From NCBI RefSeq assembly GCF_004764705.1, contig NZ_SHLX01000012.1, forward strand, positions 186,001 through 250,000: a stretch of DNA of 64,000 nucleotides. Direction: 5' to 3'. This DNA is from Paenibacillus cymbidii (GTDB lineage: Bacteria; Bacillota; Bacilli; Paenibacillales; NBRC-103111). A program made the position numbers and the translations under genes. Shown one piece after another: positions 54,358 to 63,864 of this stretch (positions within the stretch are counted from its first letter, which is position 1; each line of letters starts with the position of its first letter). Below the pieces are notes generated by a model. The model saw only the letters and a program-made list of their open reading frames with translations. It did not search any database and was not told the origin of the DNA.

Positions 54358-54363
54358 TATACT
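54358..54363 (+). promoter_or_regulatory. Possible -10 box of importer operon
   Basis: TATACT lies 52 bases before the permease start. The expected -35 position reads TTTCGA, a poor match, which would suit an activated promoter. Confidence 0.4.
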
Positions 54364-54400
54364 GTTACCAGGCCCTGAAAGCGCTTAAAAAAGGTAACAG
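54362..54400 (+). promoter_or_regulatory. Inverted repeat flanking a cre-like site
   Basis: CTGTTACC (54362-54369) and GGTAACAG (54393-54400) are perfect eight-base inverted arms. Between them TGAAAGCGCTTAAA (54376-54389) matches the CcpA cre consensus at all but one position. A site just downstream of the transcription start would cause catabolite repression. Confidence 0.6.
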
Positions 54401-54414
54401 AAGGAGGTGAACGA

Positions 54415-55314
54415 ATGGGGATCGCATCCTACTTCATTAAAAACAGATGGCTGTATGCGTTCCTTGTCCCGGGGATGTTGTATTTGCTCGTCTTCAAGTA
54501 CATTCCGATGTTCGGCATTGTGATCGCTTTCAAAGATTTCAGCCTGACAAAAGGCATCTGGGCAAGCGATTGGATCGGATTCGACAACTTTGCGTATTTG
54601 TTCAAGTCCAGGGACTTTTATCAGGTGCTGCGCAATTCGGTCCTGCTGAGTCTGTATCAGATTGTATGGGGCTTCCCGGCGCCGATCGTGCTTGCGCTCA
54701 TGCTGAACGAGGTGCGGCGGATGCTGTTCAAGCGGGTCGTGCAAACCGTGTTGTATTTGCCCCACTTCATTTCGTGGGTCGTGCTGACGGGGATGATCGT
54801 CAATTTCCTCAGCCCGTCGACAGGGGTTGTCAACATGCTGGTCGGCGCGTTCGGCGGGGAGCCGATCTCTTTCCTGCAGGAGCCGGCATACTTCCGAACG
54901 ATCATCGTTTCCGCCGAAATATGGAAAGACCTGGGGTGGGGCACGATCATCTATCTGGCCGCCATGACGGGTGTCGATCCGACGCTGTACGAATCGGCAA
55001 AGATGGACGGGGCCAGCCGCTTCCAGCAAATCCGCCACGTGACGATTCCCGGCATCGCTTCGACGATCGTCGTGCTGCTTGTGCTCCGGGCCGGCAGCAT
55101 CTTGGACAACGGGTTCGAGCAGGTGTTCCTGCTGTACAATCCGCTCACCTACGTCGTGGCGGACGTGTTCGAAACATACACCTACCGCATCGGTCTGGTC
55201 GACGGCCGGCTGTCGTTCGCGACTGCGGTCGGACTGTTCAAGGGCGCCGTCGGGTTCGTGCTGATCGTAGTCGCCAATCGTACGGCGCGTTTGCTCGGAA
55301 AACAACTGTGGTAG
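54415..55314 (+). CDS. ABC importer permease, LplB type
   Basis: A 299-residue permease with six helices, the start FLVPGMLYLLVFKYIPMFG and the EAA loop LYESAKMDGASRFQQIRHVT. ATG 54415 has AAGGAGGTGA five bases upstream, the strongest ribosome site in the window. It opens the third importer, downstream of the cre-like element. Confidence 0.93.
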   Translation: MGIASYFIKNRWLYAFLVPGMLYLLVFKYIPMFGIVIAFKDFSLTKGIWASDWIGFDNFAYLFKSRDFYQVLRNSVLLSLYQIVWGFPAPIVLALMLNEVRRMLFKRVVQTVLYLPHFISWVVLTGMIVNFLSPSTGVVNMLVGAFGGEPISFLQEPAYFRTIIVSAEIWKDLGWGTIIYLAAMTGVDPTLYESAKMDGASRFQQIRHVTIPGIASTIVVLLVLRAGSILDNGFEQVFLLYNPLTYVVADVFETYTYRIGLVDGRLSFATAVGLFKGAVGFVLIVVANRTARLLGKQLW

Positions 55315-55323
55315 GTGACGAAC

Positions 55324-56205
55324 TTGCAACGCATCCATAACTGGCACTGGTTCGATTGGGCGAACCAAACGGCGCTTGTCGCGCTGTGCGCGATTATGCT
55401 GTATCCGTTCCTGAATGTAGCGGCCATCTCGTTTAGCTCCTACGAAGCATTCCTCGTCCATCCGACGATGATATGGCCGCACGATGTGAGCATCGCGGCT
55501 TACCGCGAAATTATGGTTCATCCGATTCTGTGGCGCAGCTACTTCAACACGATCGTGATCACGGCGATTGGCGTTTCGGCGGGAACCGTCCTTTACTTGC
55601 TGACGGCGTACCCGCTTTCGAAGCGCCACCTGAAAGGCAGAAGCTTCTTTATGCTGGCGATCGTGTTTACGATGCTGTTCAACGGCGGGCTGATCCCCAA
55701 CTTTTACCTGATTCGTTCGCTGGGGCTGCTGGATACGCTGGCGGCGCTCATTGTGCCGTCGCTGTTCTCGGGCTTCAGTCTGATTCTGATGAAAAATTTT
55801 CTCGAGGCGCTTCCGGAAGAAATCGAGGACGCGGCCAAAATCGACGGCGCTTCCGAGCCTTACATCCTGTTCCGGGTCATCACGCATTTATCGAAGCCGG
55901 TCATCGCCACGCTGGCGCTGTTCGCCGCCGTGTCGTACTGGAACACGTTCTTCAACGCGATCGTTTACATCCGCAGCGTGGAGAACTGGCCGCTTATGCT
56001 GTTCCTGCGGGAAGTGATCGACGGGGCGAAAATGAAGGAAATCGCATCGGGCGGCAATGCGGCCGAGCTCGGCAACGGCACTGTCATGTCGGAGACGCTG
56101 AAGCATGCCACGCTGATTATCGTCATGACGCCGATTTTGTGCGTGTACCCGTTTGTGCAGCAGTATTTTGTCAAAGGCATTATGCTGGGCTCCGTTAAAG
56201 GATAA
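55324..56205 (+). CDS. ABC importer permease, YtcP/LplC type
   Basis: A 293-residue partner permease. It has six hydrophobic segments, an EAA-type loop IEDAAKIDGASEPYILFRVI (followed by THLSKP rather than the usual LP) and the family C-terminus FVQQYFVKGIMLGSVKG. The start is TTG 55324, because AGGTGA lies five bases upstream; a GTG at 55315 sits inside that site. Confidence 0.9.
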   Translation: MQRIHNWHWFDWANQTALVALCAIMLYPFLNVAAISFSSYEAFLVHPTMIWPHDVSIAAYREIMVHPILWRSYFNTIVITAIGVSAGTVLYLLTAYPLSKRHLKGRSFFMLAIVFTMLFNGGLIPNFYLIRSLGLLDTLAALIVPSLFSGFSLILMKNFLEALPEEIEDAAKIDGASEPYILFRVITHLSKPVIATLALFAAVSYWNTFFNAIVYIRSVENWPLMLFLREVIDGAKMKEIASGGNAAELGNGTVMSETLKHATLIIVMTPILCVYPFVQQYFVKGIMLGSVKG

Positions 56206-56232
56206 CGACAATATCGAAGGGATGGTCACAAC

Positions 56233-57780
56233 ATGAGAAAAAACAAGCTTGCCCTGTCGGCGGCAACCATTGCCGGCTCGCTGCTGCTGCTGTCCGCTTG
56301 CGGCGGCAATAACGGCTCCACGGAAGGAGGCAGCGGCAATTCGCCGAATTCAAGCGCCGCAGCGCCGGTCACGATCAAAATCATGGGCCAGTTCGACGAG
56401 GCCAACCTGGCGCCGACCGATCAGAAGTTCGTGGAGCAGCTGCAGCAGCTGACGAATACGAAGCTGGAATTCATTATTCCGCCGTCCACCGGCTACAAGG
56501 AGCAGCTGCAGCTCCGCCTCGTATCGGGCGACTTGCCGGATTTGCTGTTGTTCACCGACATCAATGACGTCAATTTGCGCAGCGCCGTCGACAACGGAAC
56601 GATCGTGCCGGTCAACGACTATTTGAAGAGCGCGACCTATCTGACCAAATATTCGTACGCCGAGTCGTGGAAATCGCTGAAATTCAAAGGCGACGACAAT
56701 ATTTACGGCATTCCGCGCACATCGGTCGTCCGGGAAGATTCGTTTTTCGTGCGCAAGGACTGGCTCGACAAGGTCGGCTTCAAGCTGCCGGACAGCCATG
56801 AAGTGTCGATCGACGAATTCAAGGAGATCATGCGCAAATTCACCAAGGAAGATCCGGACGGCGACGGCAAGGACAACACGTACGGGATGGCGCTCGGCTT
56901 GACGAGCAGCAAGGTGCTCGCTCCCGTGCTCATGTCGCAGTTCGGCCTGCTGGGCTGGCAGGAAACGCAGGGAGGAGCGTACAAGTACATGGATCAGCTG
57001 TATGCGAAGGATGCGCAGCCGCTCAAGCACGCGCTTGCGTTCACCGCCGGCCTGTTTAAAGACAAGCTGGTCGACCCCGATTCGGGCACGCTGGACACCG
57101 GCAAGGCGAACGAACGGTTCCAGAGCGGCGTCACCGGGCTGAAGCGCGGATTCGTCGGCGGGCTGGTGTCCGATACGCAAATTTTGCAGAAGGTCAATCC
57201 GAAGGCGGAGCTCACGTATTTGTTCGTCAAAAACGAGCAGGGCAAAGTGCAGGGAGCAGCGAGCGGAGCCGGCATGTTCGGCGCCTGGATGCTGACCAAG
57301 TCGAGCAAAAACCCGCAAAAGGCGATCGACGTGCTGAACGCCGTCTTGTCCGACGACGTGTGGCCGCATATTATCGACGGTTACGAAGGGATCGACTACA
57401 CGGTGGAAAATGGACAGAAGGTGCAGAAGGAATCGAAAACGAGCAGCATTCGCCGCAACATGATGCGGCGGTCGGGCGATCCGGAATTTTTCATCGCGCC
57501 GGGCACGTCGGTCGAAATCAAAAACATGCTGATGCCCTGGCTGAATAAAGCGGCAAGCACGGTGCTCATCTCCAAAAGCCTGGATTACGTGCCGGCGGCT
57601 GCCAAAACGCCCGTTTATATGGACTATCAGAAGCAATGGGATCAGACGGTGATGAAAATTATTGTCGGCCAGTCTCCCGTCGACGCTGCCGACGAGCTCG
57701 TCAAAGGCTGGTATGCGAACGGCGGCGAAGCGTACGTGCAAGAAATGAACAAGCATATTCAAGACATGGAGGCCCACTGA
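56233..57780 (+). CDS. Lipoprotein solute-binding protein of carbohydrate ABC importer
   Basis: A 515-residue lipoprotein with leader MRKNKLALSAATIAG and lipobox LLSAC (Cys near 22), a Gly/Ser/Asn linker, then a two-lobed binding domain with DPDGDGKDNTYGMALG near residue 210. ATG 56233 lies 27 bases after the permease stop. Its TGA shares a base with the next start, so it is coupled to the GH gene. Confidence 0.92.
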   Translation: MRKNKLALSAATIAGSLLLLSACGGNNGSTEGGSGNSPNSSAAAPVTIKIMGQFDEANLAPTDQKFVEQLQQLTNTKLEFIIPPSTGYKEQLQLRLVSGDLPDLLLFTDINDVNLRSAVDNGTIVPVNDYLKSATYLTKYSYAESWKSLKFKGDDNIYGIPRTSVVREDSFFVRKDWLDKVGFKLPDSHEVSIDEFKEIMRKFTKEDPDGDGKDNTYGMALGLTSSKVLAPVLMSQFGLLGWQETQGGAYKYMDQLYAKDAQPLKHALAFTAGLFKDKLVDPDSGTLDTGKANERFQSGVTGLKRGFVGGLVSDTQILQKVNPKAELTYLFVKNEQGKVQGAASGAGMFGAWMLTKSSKNPQKAIDVLNAVLSDDVWPHIIDGYEGIDYTVENGQKVQKESKTSSIRRNMMRRSGDPEFFIAPGTSVEIKNMLMPWLNKAASTVLISKSLDYVPAAAKTPVYMDYQKQWDQTVMKIIVGQSPVDAADELVKGWYANGGEAYVQEMNKHIQDMEAH

Positions 57781-59546
57781 TGGCGCTCCTAGTCGATGCT
57801 TGCAGCAGCGGCTTCCGCCTGAGCGGCCCGCGTTATGTAGTTCGTTATGACGATGCCGATCCGATGGGCATCCGGATTGAACAGGAGGGGGATTGCCTGT
57901 TCCGGCTCCCCCTCGTCTCCGGACTCGCTTCTTTATCGGAAGAAGAACGACTGACGAATGTTCGGCACGGCCCGCCCGTTCGCACGGGCGACAATCGTTT
58001 CGAATGGACCGTGTACGCCGACAGCACACTGTGGCAGGAGCGCCGCTTCGTATGGACGTTCGACGAGAAACGAATCACGTTCGCGCACCGGGCGGAAGGG
58101 GCGGCGGCGCCCGGACGATGCTACTTGTTCTCGAACGGCATTTCCGGGCATTACAATGCCGGGGATTCGCAAGGACTGGCGCATAATGCCACGATTTATG
58201 CCGAATCGTATTTTTCACCGGAAATCAACCATGCGAATTTGTTTCACTTCCCGATCGCCATGCCGCAGGCCGTCGGCATCCGCAAGCATGCGCCGCGCAC
58301 GGACGGCGAGCATCCGGAGCGCATCAGCGACGGGCTGTTCGCGCCGCCGCCGCTGTTCCTCTGCTTCATGAAAGGCGACAAGCGGGCCAGCATCGGCTTG
58401 GGCGCGAAGCCGGGCGACTACTTGTTCAACGGCCTCGAGTATACCGGCGCGCGTTATGCCGGCGCTTCGTTCTACGTGAATTACTGCGGCTACCGTTCGG
58501 CTGCGGACGGCTTCGAATCGCCGACGGCGGCGCTCCACTTCGGCTTCGGAGAATACGACAACATGGCCGATTATGTCGCCTGGTTGGACGACTCCGGCTT
58601 CTCGACCGAGAGGAAGCACCCGAATGCGCCGTGGCACCGGCTGCCGATTTTTTGCGGCTGGGCGGAGCAGACGGCGCAAGGCAAGCAGCATGGGGTGCCT
58701 CCCAAGGAGCTGGCGACGCAGGACAATTACGAGCGTTGGATCGGGATGCTGGAAGCTCGCGGCTTGCCCGTCGGCACGATCGTGATCGATGACAAGTGGC
58801 AAACTCATTACGGCACGCTGGAAATCAACACGAACAAGTGGCCGGACATGAAAGGCTTCATCCGCCGGCAGCACGAGCAAGGCCGGCGCGTGCTGCTCTG
58901 GACGATGACGTATCACCCCGAAGGGCTCGACGAGCGTCTGTGCGTGCTCGATGAAGGCAAAGCGGTCGCCGCCGACGCGACCAACCCCGATTACGAGCGA
59001 TTCCTGCGCGAGCGCATTCGTTATCTGGTGCAAGACGTCGGCGCGGACGGGTTCAAAAAGGACGGCGTGGGCGGCTTGCTCAACAAGCCTTCTCTTGTCA
59101 TGCGCAAACCGACGTTCGGACTCGAATTTCTGCGCAAGTTCCAGTCGATTCTGCATGACGAAACGCATCGCTGGAAGCCGGACGCGATGATCCAGACGCA
59201 GACGCCGAACCCGTTGTTCCGCGAATCGTCCGATGTGCTGCGGCTGAACGACATTCATTTCGGCTCGCGCGACGTTGGCGCGGTGATGACCAAACGCGCC
59301 CGCATCGCCCGCATTGCCGGCTGGGATCTCGTCGATTGCGACAACGCTTCGTCCACGAACCTGGAGGAATGGTGGCGGTACATGCAGCTGCAGGTGGAGC
59401 TCGGTATTCCGTCGCTCTATTTCGTCACGCAGACGGAAAGCACCTACGAAACCGTGCCGGAACACCGCTGGCACTACTTGGCGGCATTGTGGACCGACTA
59501 TATCAAACGGCAGTATGCCGATATTGGCAGCGGAGGCTTGAGATGA
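57780..59546 (+). CDS. GH31/GH36-clan-like TIM-barrel glycosidase (first of a pair)
   Basis: A 588-residue protein without a signal peptide. An N-terminal beta-sandwich (to about 270) precedes a barrel that contains GTIVIDDKWQTHYG, a WPDMKGF loop, RRVLLWTMTYHPEG and GADGFKKDGVGGL. The D in GFKKD is the position of the nucleophile in GH36-like and related alpha-galactosidase-type enzymes, and the pattern resembles that clan. The exact family is not settled. The start ATG 57780 overlaps the binding-protein stop (TGATG), and the stop overlaps the next start. Confidence 0.72.
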   Translation: MALLVDACSSGFRLSGPRYVVRYDDADPMGIRIEQEGDCLFRLPLVSGLASLSEEERLTNVRHGPPVRTGDNRFEWTVYADSTLWQERRFVWTFDEKRITFAHRAEGAAAPGRCYLFSNGISGHYNAGDSQGLAHNATIYAESYFSPEINHANLFHFPIAMPQAVGIRKHAPRTDGEHPERISDGLFAPPPLFLCFMKGDKRASIGLGAKPGDYLFNGLEYTGARYAGASFYVNYCGYRSAADGFESPTAALHFGFGEYDNMADYVAWLDDSGFSTERKHPNAPWHRLPIFCGWAEQTAQGKQHGVPPKELATQDNYERWIGMLEARGLPVGTIVIDDKWQTHYGTLEINTNKWPDMKGFIRRQHEQGRRVLLWTMTYHPEGLDERLCVLDEGKAVAADATNPDYERFLRERIRYLVQDVGADGFKKDGVGGLLNKPSLVMRKPTFGLEFLRKFQSILHDETHRWKPDAMIQTQTPNPLFRESSDVLRLNDIHFGSRDVGAVMTKRARIARIAGWDLVDCDNASSTNLEEWWRYMQLQVELGIPSLYFVTQTESTYETVPEHRWHYLAALWTDYIKRQYADIGSGGLR

Positions 59547-61234
59547 ACATCGCAGAGACCGACAACGGCTACCGGGTCGAAACCGAAAGCTACCGCGTGA
59601 CGGTGCATGCAGACCGGTTCGAGGCCGGCGTCGGCGACAGCGTTTTTTTCGAGCTGTCCGTCCGCTCGGAAGTGTCAACGGAGGCCGGACCCGATACGGA
59701 CGAAGAGACGATCGCGCTGCAAGTGGAGCAATCGGCCGACGGCCCGGTGTTCGTATGGCGCACGCGCAGCAGCTTGTGGGAGCGCAAGACGTACCGGCTC
59801 GAATGCGGCGAAGCGCAGTTTCTGTATCGCGTCCAGGTCGTCGGCGCCGGCAGTATCCGGCGCGTAGCATATTTCAGCGGGGCGGGGAGAACGGCGTGCA
59901 AGGGAAGCAAGTACGACGCTTCCCATTACGCACTGTCTGTCGCCGCAGGCGGGGGAGCGGACGTCAGGGAGCAGACGACGGCGCAGAACGCCGATCTGAC
60001 GCTCGGTTACATGGCGCCGCCGCAGTTCGTTTTTCCGTTCCGCATGGAAGGGGCGGAGCGCCGGCTCGGACTCGGGCTTGCCGCCCGTCCCGGCGCGTAC
60101 CATTTCGACCGGTTCTCGTACCGGTTCCATGCTCCGTACTACGGGTTGTTCCGGATGTATCTGGAAACGGATCTCCATGGTTACGCCAAAGTGGACGGCT
60201 CGTGCGAAATCCCGGCCATTCTCGGCATCGGCGGGCGGGACGAATGGGAGACGCTGGCTGCGTACGGCCGCTGGCACTACGAGGAAGGCGGCTGCGCGAG
60301 TGCGCGGGGGAAGGAGCCGCGCTGGTGGTACGGTCCGTTCTTCTGCGGCTGGGGCGAGCAAAATGCGATCGAACGCACCAACCCGTTCGCGCATGCCACG
60401 CAGCAGGCGTATACCGCCATGTCCGACCGCCTCGATGCGCTCGGGCTGCAGCCAACCGTTATCATTATCGACGACAAGTGGCAGGGACGTTACGGCGAAT
60501 CGCTGCCCGACCCGGCCAAGTGGCCGGATTTGCGCGCATTTGCAGATCGCGAGCATGCCAAGGGGCGCAAGGTGCTGCTCTGGTTCAAAACGTGGAATGC
60601 CGAAGGGCTGGACGCCGACGAGTGCGTGACGTTATGGAGCCAGCCGCTCGGCGCCGACCCGACGAGCCCGAAATACCGCGAACGCATGGAACGGACGATC
60701 CGGCGGCTGCTGTCGGACGAAGCGGGCTGCAATAACTGCGACGGGTTCAAAATCGACTTCGCCAACTGCATGCCGCTCGGTGCCGGGCTGCGCACGTTCG
60801 AACCGGGCGTGTATGGCGTAGAGCTGCTGAAGCGGATGATGACGCTCCTGTACGACAGCGCCAAGGCGGCCAAACCGGATGCGCTGATCAATTGCAGCGC
60901 CTGCCATCCGTATTTCGCCGAAGTGACGGACCAGGTGCGGCTGCATGACTATTACGGCGGCATGCGCCATTCCGTCGACGTCATGAAGCATCGGGCGGCG
61001 CTGTTCCGGGCGGCGATGCCGGGCGTTCCGATCGATACGGACGGCGCGTCGCATACCAACTACCGCGATACGATCGCGTACATGCGCGAAGCGCCGCTGA
61101 TCGGGGTGCCCGATCTGTACAATTTGTCGTCGACGGCGGAGGCGCCGCTCGCTGCCGGGGATTGGGCGGAAATCCGCGCCATCTGGGAGCGGTATGCCGC
61201 CAGCTTGCAGCATCAAGGAGGAGAAGGACGATGA
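59543..61234 (+). CDS. GH31/GH36-clan-like TIM-barrel glycosidase (second of a pair)
   Basis: A 563-residue paralogue of the preceding protein: N-terminal beta-sandwich, then PTVIIIDDKWQGRYG, WPDLRAF, RKVLLWFKTWNAEG and CDGFKIDFANC, with D in GFKID as candidate nucleophile. It differs in the loops, for example NNCDGFKIDFANCMP, so it may take a different linkage or anomeric sugar. Start ATG 59543 overlaps the upstream stop; its own stop overlaps the next start. Cytosolic. Confidence 0.72.
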   Translation: MNIAETDNGYRVETESYRVTVHADRFEAGVGDSVFFELSVRSEVSTEAGPDTDEETIALQVEQSADGPVFVWRTRSSLWERKTYRLECGEAQFLYRVQVVGAGSIRRVAYFSGAGRTACKGSKYDASHYALSVAAGGGADVREQTTAQNADLTLGYMAPPQFVFPFRMEGAERRLGLGLAARPGAYHFDRFSYRFHAPYYGLFRMYLETDLHGYAKVDGSCEIPAILGIGGRDEWETLAAYGRWHYEEGGCASARGKEPRWWYGPFFCGWGEQNAIERTNPFAHATQQAYTAMSDRLDALGLQPTVIIIDDKWQGRYGESLPDPAKWPDLRAFADREHAKGRKVLLWFKTWNAEGLDADECVTLWSQPLGADPTSPKYRERMERTIRRLLSDEAGCNNCDGFKIDFANCMPLGAGLRTFEPGVYGVELLKRMMTLLYDSAKAAKPDALINCSACHPYFAEVTDQVRLHDYYGGMRHSVDVMKHRAALFRAAMPGVPIDTDGASHTNYRDTIAYMREAPLIGVPDLYNLSSTAEAPLAAGDWAEIRAIWERYAASLQHQGGEGR

Positions 61235-63741
61235 AGCCGGCGATCAGCCGCATTTCCCCTTTTGCCATTAACGAAACGATTCAAGTATTCGGCGAAATTC
61301 CGCAGCGGCCGGACGTTTATATTTGGCAGCCGGAGGAAGCTTTCGGCACGGATGGTCCGGCGGACGGGTTCGAGCTGCCGCCCGTTCCGCCGCCGGGAGC
61401 CGTCAGGCTGACCGTCATCGGCTTCACGCCGCAAGTGCTGTACACCCGTTCGCCGATGTCCGGAGTGGCTGTCGTATGGCTGCAGGATGCGCATACGGGC
61501 CATGTATCGCCGCCATTCCCGGCGAATCGGCCGGAAATTTGGAACGTGTCTTCATTCGAAGCGGTGCCGGGCGAACGGCTTTCCTTGTTCGGGCAGCATC
61601 TGTTCGTCGATACGAATACGGTGGACAAGGAAATCGATCGGAACTACCGCTATACGGACTTGCATGCATCTCCGCCTCGCGCGGTCATCCGCAACTGCGA
61701 GAGCGGAGGCATGCTGCCGCTTCATTGGGGGCTGGCCAACGATCAGGATATGCCCTGCCAGACGCGGCACAAGGCAGACCTGCTCGTGCCCGCCGGCACG
61801 CCCGCCGGGACTTACGAGCTTTGGTTCCATAACGGGACGGGCGGCGGACTGGGGTGGTCCGAGACGGTCGTCATTCGCATCGCGGAGCGGCGGGATTTGA
61901 TCGGCAACCGGCTGATGGCCTGGAATCATGCCGGTCTGCACCATCCGCCGATCGATGCGGGATCGGTCACGACGGAAGTGGTGACGGCGCCGGCGGACGG
62001 CGACTTGTCCGACAGCGGCCCGCTCATTCAGGCCGCCATCGACCGCGTGCACGCAAGCGGCGGCGGCGTTGTGCTGCTGAAGGCGGGAAGCTACGGCACG
62101 ACGCGGACGATCGCCGTCAAGCCGGGGGTCATCCTGCGCGGGGAAGGTTGCGGCAGCACGACGCTGACCGTTCGTTTCGCCTGGGCGCTGACCGTCGCGT
62201 GGCCCGCGATTCGCACAGCCGCCCGCAAGGGCGGCGCCCGGCGCTGGGCGTCGGGCTTCGAGCCGCTGTTTCGCGACGAGGCGGCAAGCACGCCGCTCGT
62301 CTGGCTGCAGACGGAAGCGGGGCTGGAGGATATGCGGCTGCTGAGCGGTCCCGGTACGGGCTGCCTCGTGCTAGTCGCCGCAGCCCGGTCCGGGGCGCCG
62401 ACGCCGGATGAAGCCGCTGTGGAAGTCGCCGCCGACACGGATCTGTGCACCCGGGTATTTCTGAACCGCGTGGAAGGCGCCTATCAAGGCCAACCCGTAC
62501 TGCAGCAGGACGGCCGCTGGCTGCCGCAATATCACGGCGTCGTCGTCTTCGGCCGCACGCGCGAGTTTACGATGTGGAACTGCCGGATTACGGCTCCGCT
62601 GGCGCTGAATATGCTGTCCGCCCGCCATGAGTCGGCGCGCATTTTGAACAATTATTTCGAAGTGACCCCCCGGCAGGGGACGATCAATACGTTTATCGGC
62701 GGCGCGTTCCACGCCATGATTGCGGAGAATACGTTCGCGCATGGCAAACGGTCGCTGATGTCGCAGATGGGGTTTTCCAACAACTGGGTGTTCCAGAACC
62801 GCAGCATCGGGGTAGGCAGGGGAACGAACGGGCAGGAGGAGTACATGTCGGAATTCGGCGATTCCAGCTGGTACGGCCAAGCGAAAGAGATTCGCCCCGA
62901 TCGCGTGTTTATTCCCGAGCTTACCGACGATTATCCGCTTGTGTTTCACGGCACGGTCGGCGCCAATCTGGATGAGCTGGAGCATTATCTGTATGTGGCC
63001 AAAGGCAAGGGGCTGGGGCAATACCGCAAAATCGCGTCGATTGCAGACGGCGTCGTTGCGCTGGATAAGCCGTGGACGGTACTGCCGGACGAGCGGACGG
63101 AATTTGCGCTGGTCAACGCGACGGTAAACAATCTATGGGTCAACAACAACGCGGAGAACGGCGGCGGCTTGAGTCAGTTCATTTTCGGCGCGGGCTTCGA
63201 CAATATTGTGGCCGGGCACGAGATGCTGAACAACGGCGGCATATCCCTGTGGGCATTCCCGTATACGCGCCGGCCCGACGGCACGCTGGAGAAGTACGGC
63301 ATCGTCGCTTTCAATCAGATCGTGAACAGCAGCTGCCGGTTTTCGTCGAATCAGAATGCGGCGATCATTCTCTGGTCCAAAAGCGGCAGCCGCGACGACT
63401 ACAGCGGCGAACCGTCGACTATTCTCGGCAACGTGATCCGGGGCAACGTCGTCGCCTGCACCGAGGAGGGGGCGCTGCTCAAAAACCAGACATTCCGCTA
63501 TTGGATGCTCGGCAAGCAGCCATGGCTCAACTTCAATCCGGACAAAGTATGCGGCATTGAAGTGGGCGGCGACAACAACCTGGTGGAGCAAAACCTGCTG
63601 CTCGGCATACCGAACGGCGTGTTCGTTCGCGGGACCGGCTCCGGCAACGCCGCCCTGCACAACCGTATGGAAGGACGCGCAGGCCGCGAGCTGCTCGACG
63701 AAACGGGCCGCACCTTTTTCGCCGCATTCGGCTTTCATTAG
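61231..63741 (+). CDS. Pectate-lyase-fold right-handed beta-helix protein
   Basis: An 836-residue protein without a signal peptide. The first 240 residues look like two beta-sandwich domains. From about 265 the pectin-lyase-type helix starts (SDSGPLIQAAIDRVHASGGG, then VVLLKAGSYG, a typical entry). Repeated N-rich turns follow (NLWVNNNAENGGGLSQFIFG). Its catalytic residues cannot be named. It overlaps the preceding glycosidase (ATGA). A substrate with galacturonate or a related sugar is possible. Confidence 0.68.
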   Translation: MKPAISRISPFAINETIQVFGEIPQRPDVYIWQPEEAFGTDGPADGFELPPVPPPGAVRLTVIGFTPQVLYTRSPMSGVAVVWLQDAHTGHVSPPFPANRPEIWNVSSFEAVPGERLSLFGQHLFVDTNTVDKEIDRNYRYTDLHASPPRAVIRNCESGGMLPLHWGLANDQDMPCQTRHKADLLVPAGTPAGTYELWFHNGTGGGLGWSETVVIRIAERRDLIGNRLMAWNHAGLHHPPIDAGSVTTEVVTAPADGDLSDSGPLIQAAIDRVHASGGGVVLLKAGSYGTTRTIAVKPGVILRGEGCGSTTLTVRFAWALTVAWPAIRTAARKGGARRWASGFEPLFRDEAASTPLVWLQTEAGLEDMRLLSGPGTGCLVLVAAARSGAPTPDEAAVEVAADTDLCTRVFLNRVEGAYQGQPVLQQDGRWLPQYHGVVVFGRTREFTMWNCRITAPLALNMLSARHESARILNNYFEVTPRQGTINTFIGGAFHAMIAENTFAHGKRSLMSQMGFSNNWVFQNRSIGVGRGTNGQEEYMSEFGDSSWYGQAKEIRPDRVFIPELTDDYPLVFHGTVGANLDELEHYLYVAKGKGLGQYRKIASIADGVVALDKPWTVLPDERTEFALVNATVNNLWVNNNAENGGGLSQFIFGAGFDNIVAGHEMLNNGGISLWAFPYTRRPDGTLEKYGIVAFNQIVNSSCRFSSNQNAAIILWSKSGSRDDYSGEPSTILGNVIRGNVVACTEEGALLKNQTFRYWMLGKQPWLNFNPDKVCGIEVGGDNNLVEQNLLLGIPNGVFVRGTGSGNAALHNRMEGRAGRELLDETGRTFFAAFGFH

Positions 63742-63850
63742 CAGCTATGCCGGCTATGCGAAAATCGGCACGTGGCACGCCAGCAGCATGCATGGCTATA
63801 ATGGCGGCGGCTCGCGTTATGCTCAGATTGCGGGTGACGAGTTGATCTGA
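63740..63850 (+). pseudogene. Possible relic of a golvesin-type C-terminal domain
   Basis: In the frame one base ahead of the beta-helix gene, about 36 codons after its stop read GTWHASSMHGYNGGGSRYA and end at TGA 63848-63850. This resembles the GxWxxSSLxGYNGxxTRYS motif of golvesin-like domains attached to secreted glycosidases. There is no start or ribosome site, so it is probably a fragment left from decay or an old fusion. Confidence 0.35.
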
Positions 63851-63864
63851 AAGTTGACATGGAA

